Source: JACKOD01 sp041591635 (lineage in GTDB: Bacteria; Pseudomonadota; Gammaproteobacteria; Pseudomonadales; Oleiphilaceae). Taken from it: 11,360 nucleotides of DNA. Both the position numbers and the translations under genes were made by a program. Within the stretch, counting starts at the first letter, position 1. Each line of letters begins with the position of its first letter. The DNA is taken from contig JBFHRO010000104.1 of assembly GCA_041591635.1 (NCBI GenBank), forward strand, positions 1-11,360, given 5' to 3'. Shown one piece after another: positions 5,536 through 11,360 of the stretch. Below the pieces are notes generated by a model, which was not told where the DNA came from, did not search any database, and worked only from the letters and a program-made list of their open reading frames with translations.

Positions 5536-8297
5536 TGCGCGTGCTGGTGGTAGATGACCGGCTGGATAACCGCTATTTGCTGGTGTCGCTGTTCAAGGGC
5601 CACGGGTTTCAGGTAGACGAGGCCCGACATGGTGATGAGGCGTTGGCCAAGGCTCGTAACCTGCCTCCCGACCTGGTGGTCAGCGACTTGCTGATGCCGG
5701 TGATGGACGGCTACTCTCTGTTGCGTCAGTGGCGTGCCGATGACCAGCTCAAGGCCATTCCTTTTGTGGTGTACACGGCAACCTACACCCAGGAAAAGGA
5801 TCGCAAGCTGGCGCTTGAGCTGGGAGCTGACGCATTTGTCGTCAAGCCAACCGACCCCGATGACTTCATGGCGCAAATGCGACATATCCTGGGCCAGGCC
5901 CAGGCAGGTACCCTCAAGCCACCAGCGCTCTCACCGGATACCGAACCCAGTTACAAACTCTACAGTGAAGTGCTGGTACGCAAGCTAGAAAGCACCAGTA
6001 TCGAGTTGCAGGCACGAATCGAGGAGCTGACACAAAGCCAGGAACACATCCAGCGCCTTAACCGGCTGTACGCCTCGTTGAGCGAGACCAATCAGGCCAT
6101 TGTGCATATCACTGATCCGGATGAGCTCTTTCATCGGGTATGTCGCATTGCGGTTGAATGCGGTGGTTTTTCTCTGGCGTGGATTGGTTTGCTCGACAAG
6201 GCGCGGGGCGACATCAGGCTCAAGGCGTCCTTTGGCGAGGGGGCCAGCTGGTTTGCGGGCGAGCAACCCTTTTATACCAATGATGCCTTGCGTTTGCCGG
6301 TGCAGTTTGCGGTGTCTGACGAACAGATATTTCTTTGTAATGATCTGGCCAACTGTTCACCCCTTGATGCCTATCGTGAGCTGCTCGACAAGGCAAATTT
6401 CCGTTCAGCGGCATCCTTGCCTCTGCGACTCAAAGGTGAGCTGATAGGCGCGATAACCCTTTTTGCCGCCCAGAAAGGCTTCTTTGACGACGCGCTGGAA
6501 GCCCTGGTCAAGGAAATCGCCGGGGACCTCTCTTACGCACTTGATAATTTTGCCAAAGAGCAGGAAAGGCGCGAATCCGAAGAGCGCCTCAAGGCCAGCG
6601 AGGCGGCCAACCGTCTTAATGCGCGTGCCCTCGAGGCATCTGCCAACGGTGTGATGATTTGCGACATAGAGACTAACAAATACCCAATTCGCCATGTCAA
6701 TCCGGCCTTTGAGCGCATTACCGGTTATTCAGGTGTCGAGGTTTTGGGGCGTGATCCCGGTTTTTTGCTTGGGAAGGATCTGGATCAGCCGGGTATGGTC
6801 GAATTGCGCTCGGCCATCAAAGACCGCCGTGAAACCGGTGTTGTGCTGCGTAACTATCAGAAAGACGGCAGCCTGTTCTGGAACGAGTTGACCATGGCAC
6901 CGGTGGTCGATGACACGGGCACCGTTACCCATTTTGTAGGGGTCATCAATGACATCACAGAACGCAAGCGCTATGAGGCGCAACTCGAACGCCAGTATAA
7001 CGAAGATGCCCTGACAGGGCTGGCCAGTAGAAACCTGCTGCGTGACCGGGTAAATCAGGCCATTGCCTTTGCCGCCCATCAGCATAAAAAAATCGCCCTG
7101 CTGTTTATCGACCTGGATGGTTTCAAACGCATCAATGACAGCCTTGGACACCTCGTCGGCGACGCGATTTTGTGCGCCATTGCCGAACGGGTACGTGCCA
7201 CCACCAGCGACATGGATACCTGTGCCCACCTCAGTGCCGATGAGTTTGCGGTGCTGCTGACGGATTTGGTACGGCCACAGCGCGCGCTGGCGGTGGCCAA
7301 CGATTTGTTGCTGGCGATCAATCAGCCGCTAACGGCCGCCGGACGCCAATTTGACATGACCGCCAGTATTGGCATCAGCCTGTATCCAGAGGATTGTCGT
7401 GATTATGACAGCCTGATTGGCAATGCAGATACCGCCATGCATCATGCCAAAGAGGCTGGCCGGAACACCGTACGCTTTTATGCTGCCAGTATGAACGCGG
7501 AAGCCTTGCATCGCCTGAATCTGGACTCCCGCTTGCGCCGGGCCATCGATCAGAATGAATTGCTGCTGCACTATCAGCCCTTGGTGCGGGTATCCACCGG
7601 ACGGGTAACCGATGCTGAGGCTTTGATTCGCTGGCGCGGGTCCGATGGCAAGTTTATTTCCCCGGTCGATTTCATTCCGCTGGCAGAAGAGACCGGCTTG
7701 ATTATTCCCATTGGTGAATGGGTCTTGCGCACGGCCTGCGCACAGACACAGGCCTGGACTCAGGAGATCGGGGTGGTGTTGCGAATTGCGGTGAATCTGT
7801 CTGCGCGTCAGTTTCGTGCCAAGGATTTGGTGAAAACTGTGGTGCAGGTGTTGGCAGACACCGGCTTACCCGCGTCTCAGTTGAAGCTTGAAATAACCGA
7901 GTCGGCCTTGATGGAGGATGCGGCCAAGGCGGCCAGTATTTTACTGGAGCTTAAACGGCTGGGGGTGACAGTATCCATCGACGATTTTGGCACGGGCTAT
8001 TCGTCCTTGGCCTATCTGCGTCAGTTTCCTATTGATCAGCTGAAAATTGACCGGGCTTTTGTGCAGGATGTCACTCGCCATGCTGACAGTGCCGTCATCG
8101 CCAAAAGCGTGGTGGAACTCGCCAGTCAGCTGCGTCTGGAAACCGTGGGCGAGGGTGTCGAAACCCAGGAACAGCAGGCGTTTTTGCAAAGTGTCGGGTG
8201 TGACCTGATTCAAGGCTATCTCTTCAGTCGCCCGTTACCGGCCGAGGAGTTTGCGGCCTTGTTACGGGCACAGATGCAGCCCATAGCATCGGTTTAA
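5535..8297 (+). CDS. REC-GAF-PAS(LOV-like)-GGDEF(degenerate)-EAL protein, probable c-di-GMP phosphodiesterase
   Basis: This encodes 920 residues from ATG 5535 (GGAGG at 5520-5524; the start overlaps the previous TAA). REC, residues 1-118: D7/D8, phospho-acceptor D51, T81, K104. GAF-like, about 185-340. PAS, about 366-478, with LOV-like wording (GRDPGFLLG; RNYQKDGSLFWNEL), but P408 stands where LOV proteins have the photoactive Cys. GGDEF, about 486-650: the metal-site stretch DLDGFKRINDSLGH is kept, but the signature is S567-A-D-E-F and the I-site Arg is replaced, so cyclase activity is unlikely. EAL, about 665-912: E695-A-L, ITES with E789, D816-D817-FGTGYS, K837 and GEGVET are intact, so c-di-GMP hydrolysis to pGpG is expected. 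No membrane segment. It should be the output of the upstream kinase, lowering c-di-GMP on phosphorylation; the sign of control is inferred. It ends 13 bp from a convergent diguanylate cyclase. Confidence 0.94.
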   Translation: MRVLVVDDRLDNRYLLVSLFKGHGFQVDEARHGDEALAKARNLPPDLVVSDLLMPVMDGYSLLRQWRADDQLKAIPFVVYTATYTQEKDRKLALELGADAFVVKPTDPDDFMAQMRHILGQAQAGTLKPPALSPDTEPSYKLYSEVLVRKLESTSIELQARIEELTQSQEHIQRLNRLYASLSETNQAIVHITDPDELFHRVCRIAVECGGFSLAWIGLLDKARGDIRLKASFGEGASWFAGEQPFYTNDALRLPVQFAVSDEQIFLCNDLANCSPLDAYRELLDKANFRSAASLPLRLKGELIGAITLFAAQKGFFDDALEALVKEIAGDLSYALDNFAKEQERRESEERLKASEAANRLNARALEASANGVMICDIETNKYPIRHVNPAFERITGYSGVEVLGRDPGFLLGKDLDQPGMVELRSAIKDRRETGVVLRNYQKDGSLFWNELTMAPVVDDTGTVTHFVGVINDITERKRYEAQLERQYNEDALTGLASRNLLRDRVNQAIAFAAHQHKKIALLFIDLDGFKRINDSLGHLVGDAILCAIAERVRATTSDMDTCAHLSADEFAVLLTDLVRPQRALAVANDLLLAINQPLTAAGRQFDMTASIGISLYPEDCRDYDSLIGNADTAMHHAKEAGRNTVRFYAASMNAEALHRLNLDSRLRRAIDQNELLLHYQPLVRVSTGRVTDAEALIRWRGSDGKFISPVDFIPLAEETGLIIPIGEWVLRTACAQTQAWTQEIGVVLRIAVNLSARQFRAKDLVKTVVQVLADTGLPASQLKLEITESALMEDAAKAASILLELKRLGVTVSIDDFGTGYSSLAYLRQFPIDQLKIDRAFVQDVTRHADSAVIAKSVVELASQLRLETVGEGVETQEQQAFLQSVGCDLIQGYLFSRPLPAEEFAALLRAQMQPIASV

Positions 8298-8310
8298 CTT
8301 TCTGGTGGCT

Positions 8311-9396
8311 TCAGTTTTTGGTTGCCTTTTCTTCCATAAACACACGAGTCTGATTGCGCCCCTGATCTTTGGCTTGATAAAGCGCCTTGTCGGCGTTGCT
8401 GAGCAATTTGGCTTCGGTCATGTCTTCAGACAGCTGGGCCACCCCCAGGCTGATCGTCAGTTTGCCTGCCGGTATGATGGCGGCGTTCTCGACGGTTCGG
8501 CGTAACATGTCGGCCAGGCGGTACGCCCCTTCGGCGTTGGTGTGCGGGCAGAGTACGACGAATTCTTCGCCACCGATGCGAAATACCGAGTCGGTTTTGC
8601 GAACGGTGCTTGAAAGAATCCGCGCCAGTTTAATGAGAACTTCGTCGCCCATTTTGTGACCAAAGGTATCGTTGATTCGCTTGAAGTGGTCAATGTCCAG
8701 CAAAATCAGTGCAAACTCGGTGTCGTACCGACTGCTGCGTTTGACTTCGTACTCGGCCAGATCGGTATAGGCGCGCCGGTTTAACAAGTTGGTGAGCGGG
8801 TCATGCGAGCTTTCATGTTCAAGTTTTCGCCGCAGGTAGATCGAAAGCACCAATAGCGTAAAAACGGCGCTCAACACGGCAGAAACCAGAAACAGGTTAA
8901 ACAGGTATTTGATGCGCGAAACCTTTTCTTCCGATGCCACCTGAGCCGCCAAAACTGCCGCAATGGAGGCGTGCCAGGCAACCTCGCTGGCGTCCATCAG
9001 GGCCCTCTGCTGCTTGTCCATAGGGGAGCGGAGATAGTCGTCAATACGGCTTTTCATGGCCTCCCACGCCCGATCCAATTCGTGGATGCGGGCAAAGTAA
9101 TCATCGTGGGGCGTGTTGTAAAACACCTTTTTGTCCAGCGTTGAAAACTTGACCAGCATTTTGTCGATGGTCTCGATTTCGCCACTGACATCGGCCGAAA
9201 CGTCAAACAACACCAGCTTTGCGATACGCTGCACCGAGCCCCGGATCATGCCGGTACCGTTGATAATGCCGGCATCGTAGTGAAGGCTGTCTTCGGTGGC
9301 TCGCACTATGTACACCATGGCGGCCCCAAAACAGAAGCTGGTGATGGCCAGAATAACCAGATACACCGATGGCTTGTTGAGTTGGTGTAAATTCAT
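8311..9396 (-). CDS. Membrane diguanylate cyclase with PilJ-like periplasmic sensor region
   Basis: This encodes 361 residues from ATG 9394-9396. A TTG at 9423 in the same frame would add nine residues; neither start has a strong Shine-Dalgarno, so the start is uncertain. A membrane helix at about 11-31 and another at about 165-187 enclose a helical periplasmic domain. After the first helix the motif AGIINGTGMIRGSVQRIAK resembles the N-terminal part of PilJ/NarX-type four-helix sensors ('IN.AG..RM.SQR.A'). The GGDEF domain (about 195-355) has D234, N242, D251, the G275-G-E-E-F signature and the inhibitory RxxD site R266-D269. It should make c-di-GMP from two GTP and be product-inhibited. It lies 35 bp after the stop of the DASS symporter gene on the same strand, so co-transcription is likely. 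The ligand is unknown. Confidence 0.93.
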   Translation of the reverse strand: MNLHQLNKPSVYLVILAITSFCFGAAMVYIVRATEDSLHYDAGIINGTGMIRGSVQRIAKLVLFDVSADVSGEIETIDKMLVKFSTLDKKVFYNTPHDDYFARIHELDRAWEAMKSRIDDYLRSPMDKQQRALMDASEVAWHASIAAVLAAQVASEEKVSRIKYLFNLFLVSAVLSAVFTLLVLSIYLRRKLEHESSHDPLTNLLNRRAYTDLAEYEVKRSSRYDTEFALILLDIDHFKRINDTFGHKMGDEVLIKLARILSSTVRKTDSVFRIGGEEFVVLCPHTNAEGAYRLADMLRRTVENAAIIPAGKLTISLGVAQLSEDMTEAKLLSNADKALYQAKDQGRNQTRVFMEEKATKN

Positions 9397-9431
9397 AACT
9401 GCATTGTCATGATAAAAGCCCAAAAACGGTA

Positions 9432-10766
9432 TCAGGTCATGAGCAGCCAGACCAGAACGCTAATCACGCAGGCGGCGGCAAGATTCAATATCAGGCCGAC
9501 ACGCATCATTTGCCGCTGTGGCACAAATCCAGAGCCAAACACAATCGCATTGGGCGGTGTTGCTACCGGCAGCATGAATGCGCAGGAAGCCGCAATGGCA
9601 ATAGTCACGGCCATGAGTTCGGGCTTGACTCCCAGCAGGCTGGCCATGCTGATAAATGTGGGTACCAGCAGTGCAGTGAGTGCCGTGTTGCTTGATACTT
9701 CAGTAAGAAAGATCACAAAGAGCACCAGCGCAAACAACAAGACAAACAGCCCCAAATCCTTGACCAGTTCGATAAGGCTTGCGGCCAGCCATGCATTGGC
9801 GCCACTGGATTTAAGCACGGCGCTGAGCGTGAGGCCGCCGCCAAAAAGCAATAGCACCCCCCAATCCGTGGTTTTTTCAATATCTTTCCAGCCCACGCAG
9901 CCTGTGATGTGTAACAAGAGAATGGCCAGCAGGGCGACCAGGGTGTCGAAGTCATTGTTGATGCCAAGGGCGTTGCCAATGGGAACCCCACCAACCCAAA
10001 GCGTGGCGGTTAAAACAAAAATCGCCAGAACCAGAATGCGCGGTTTGTCCCAGGCGAAATCCGGTGCCTGTTGCGGTGGTTGCAGCCCGCTAAGCTTGGG
10101 CCTGAGCACGAGATAAATTACTAGCCACAGCAGGGGCAGTAATACCAGGGTGACCGGTAGTCCGATAGCCATCCAGTCGGCGAAAGAATACTTGAGGGCA
10201 CTGGCGGCAATGGCGTTGGGCGGGCTGCCGACCAGCGTGGCAATGCCGCCAATGCTGGCGGAGTAGCTGATTCCCAACAGTAAAAACCAGAATATTTTCG
10301 GGCGCTGCTCGTAATTCAGCCCGCCCAGCATGCCTAGCCCTATGGGAAGCATCATGGCGGTGGTGGCGGTATTACTGATCCACATGGACAGCACGGCGGT
10401 GGTGGCAAACAACAAGATGCAGGCCGTGAAGGTGCTTCCCTTGGCCAGTTTGAGCACTTGCAGCGCGATGTATTTGTCCAGCCCTTGGCGATTGAGTGCA
10501 GCCGCCAGGGCAAAGCCACCCAGAAACAAAAAAATAATCGGATGGGCAAAATTTGCCAGCGCCTCTTTGACGCTGAGCACATCGAGAAACACCGCCAAAA
10601 CCGGAATGAGCAGGGCAGTGATGGCCAAATGCAGGGTTTCTGTCATCCAGAGCAGCGCCGCAATGGTGAGAATAATCAATCCGGTTTGCGCTTGCGGTGC
10701 GGCCGAGCTGTGCGTGATTAAGCCCCAAAAGGCAACCAGTGCACCAAGCACATAGAGTTTCTTCAT
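9432..10766 (-). CDS. DASS/SLC13-family sodium-coupled dicarboxylate or anion symporter
   Basis: This encodes 444 residues, close to the usual length of DASS carriers such as VcINDY. It is strongly hydrophobic with about eleven membrane segments. The two Ser-Asn-Thr motifs that bind Na+ and carboxylate in this family are present: S131-N132-T133 in SMWISNTATTAM and S359-N360-T361 in TEVSSNTALTALLVP. The conserved end motif ATPPNAIVFGSG (A402-A407 region) and the repeat-1 counterpart LVGSPPNAIAAS are also kept. The likely role is inner-membrane uptake of C4-dicarboxylates (succinate, malate, fumarate) or a similar anion driven by Na+; sulfate or citrate cannot be excluded from sequence alone. 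ATG 10764-10766 has only a weak ribosome site (GGAA). It lies 38 bp downstream of a znuA-like gene and just upstream of a diguanylate cyclase gene. Confidence 0.93.
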   Translation of the reverse strand: MKKLYVLGALVAFWGLITHSSAAPQAQTGLIILTIAALLWMTETLHLAITALLIPVLAVFLDVLSVKEALANFAHPIIFLFLGGFALAAALNRQGLDKYIALQVLKLAKGSTFTACILLFATTAVLSMWISNTATTAMMLPIGLGMLGGLNYEQRPKIFWFLLLGISYSASIGGIATLVGSPPNAIAASALKYSFADWMAIGLPVTLVLLPLLWLVIYLVLRPKLSGLQPPQQAPDFAWDKPRILVLAIFVLTATLWVGGVPIGNALGINNDFDTLVALLAILLLHITGCVGWKDIEKTTDWGVLLLFGGGLTLSAVLKSSGANAWLAASLIELVKDLGLFVLLFALVLFVIFLTEVSSNTALTALLVPTFISMASLLGVKPELMAVTIAIAASCAFMLPVATPPNAIVFGSGFVPQRQMMRVGLILNLAAACVISVLVWLLMT

Positions 10767-10804
10767 GTCTCATTCCGATAGTGTGGATTGTTATAAAGAC
10801 TTGC

Positions 10805-11360
10805 CTACAATCGGCATTTCTGCAAGTCTGATTGAATTTTAGCCAGGAAATCGAGGTATCCCTTGGTGGTGAGCGGCTGCAATGTGGCAAGCGGATCGAT
10901 TTCAACGACCGCACCACGATGACGCTGTACGAGGTTTTCGGCATGGCGCGAAGCATTGCCTCGTTCCGTGATGATGCAAGCGGCCTGGGCCGTCTTCAGT
11001 TGCTGATGCAGAGAGTGCAGGTGGCGAGCACCGGGTGCTTGTTCAGGCGTACGACTGATGGCCCCTGCGACATGTAGCTGGTAGTGGCGTGCAAAGCCCT
11101 CCAGCACGCTATGGGCGGTGATGAGTTCAACCCCCTTCAGTGATTGAAGTGCGGCACGGTTTACTGCATCTTGTTGGCGCAGTTCGCTGACGAACTGGTC
11201 CAGGTTGCGCTGGTACAAAGCCGCATTGTGGGGAAACCTGTCACCCAACAGGCTTGTCAGGGTTCTGGCGGCAGTAATAACCTCTTCTGGCTGCAACCAG
11301 AGATGAGGATCGATATCATGTGCGTGCGGGCCTGCGTGTTCCTCGTGGTGTTCCTCGTGC
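10805..11360 (-). CDS. znuA: Zinc ABC transporter substrate-binding protein ZnuA (C-terminal part; start outside window)
   Basis: The frame is open from the window's right edge to a TAG at 10805-10807, giving about 184 C-terminal residues. The visible start is a His/Glu-rich loop (HEEHHEEH, PHAHD), followed by DPHLWLQPEE, the classic ZnuA junction in which the His (codon 11303-11305) is a zinc ligand. A second ligand His lies in TAHSVLEGF (11111-11113) and the acidic ligand in EIDPLA (Asp, 10895-10897). Two cysteines (AACIITE and the near-terminal KCRL) may form the disulfide known in E. coli ZnuA. The TTG at 11296 is internal, since homology continues before it. The protein should work in the periplasm, passing Zn2+ to ZnuBC. 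Control by Zur is likely in general, but the promoter is outside the window. The downstream neighbour is a DASS symporter, 38 bp away, rather than znuB or znuC. Confidence 0.93.
   Translation of the reverse strand, partial: HEEHHEEHAGPHAHDIDPHLWLQPEEVITAARTLTSLLGDRFPHNAALYQRNLDQFVSELRQQDAVNRAALQSLKGVELITAHSVLEGFARHYQLHVAGAISRTPEQAPGARHLHSLHQQLKTAQAACIITERGNASRHAENLVQRHRGAVVEIDPLATLQPLTTKGYLDFLAKIQSDLQKCRL

Noticed and set aside
8298..8310. Bidirectional terminator between the convergent phosphodiesterase and cyclase genes
   Set aside because: The 13-bp gap and its flanks show no stable stem with a T-run on either strand.
9409..10116. A 235-residue open frame antisense to the symporter gene
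   Set aside because: Ser/Thr/Ala-rich mirror of a membrane protein gene, without motif; the symporter's SNT motifs lie on the other strand.
10800..10816. Intrinsic terminator between znuA and the symporter gene
   Set aside because: Only a 4-bp TGCC/GGCA stem with a 7-nt loop and no proper T-run is present, too weak to call.
1..11360. tRNA, rRNA, insertion sequences or prophage genes
   Set aside because: I saw no cloverleaf-like gene, rRNA signature, transposase motif or paired terminal repeats with target duplications in the window.

Overview
The window reads as chromosomal DNA of a Gram-negative gammaproteobacterium, probably free-living or aquatic. The evidence is a ZnuA-type periplasmic zinc-binding protein, Sec signal peptides, a YefM-YoeB module, a periplasmic-sensor histidine kinase and several c-di-GMP enzymes, in DNA of moderately high GC judged by eye. 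I cannot name a genus. No rRNA, tRNA, CRISPR array, transposase or phage gene is visible.

Left part (1-2917), accessory in character. The 3' end of a probable sugar ABC transporter solute-binding protein runs into a convergent, overlapping gene for a small secreted acidic His/Gly-rich protein. A gene-poor stretch (639-951) follows; it holds an inverted-repeat element and, at its right edge, a good promoter with a GTAC-rich palindrome. That promoter drives a YefM-YoeB toxin-antitoxin pair. Convergent to it is a 383-residue protein with an N-terminal coiled coil, a low-complexity linker and a C-terminal PD-(D/E)XK nuclease resembling the Card1/Can2 (DUF1887) type, but without a CARF domain. This is the best candidate for an under-described function.

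Central part (2918-8297), one tightly coupled three-gene signalling operon (ATGA and TAATG junctions). It encodes a membrane histidine kinase with a periplasmic SBP_bac_3 sensor and a cytoplasmic GAF-like domain, a stand-alone DivK/CheY-like receiver, and a REC-GAF-PAS(LOV-like)-GGDEF-EAL protein. The GGDEF motif of the last is degenerate (SADEF) and its EAL site is intact, so it should be a phosphorylation-controlled c-di-GMP phosphodiesterase. Its PAS domain carries LOV hallmarks but lacks the photoactive cysteine.

Right part (8311-11360, minus strand). Reading leftwards: a truncated ZnuA, a DASS/SLC13 sodium:dicarboxylate-type symporter, and a membrane diguanylate cyclase with intact GGEEF and I-site. 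The cyclase ends 13 bp from the phosphodiesterase gene, so enzymes of opposite c-di-GMP polarity lie tail to tail. I infer that the central operon turns a periplasmic small-molecule signal into c-di-GMP breakdown, while the neighbouring symporter-cyclase pair may link substrate uptake to c-di-GMP synthesis.
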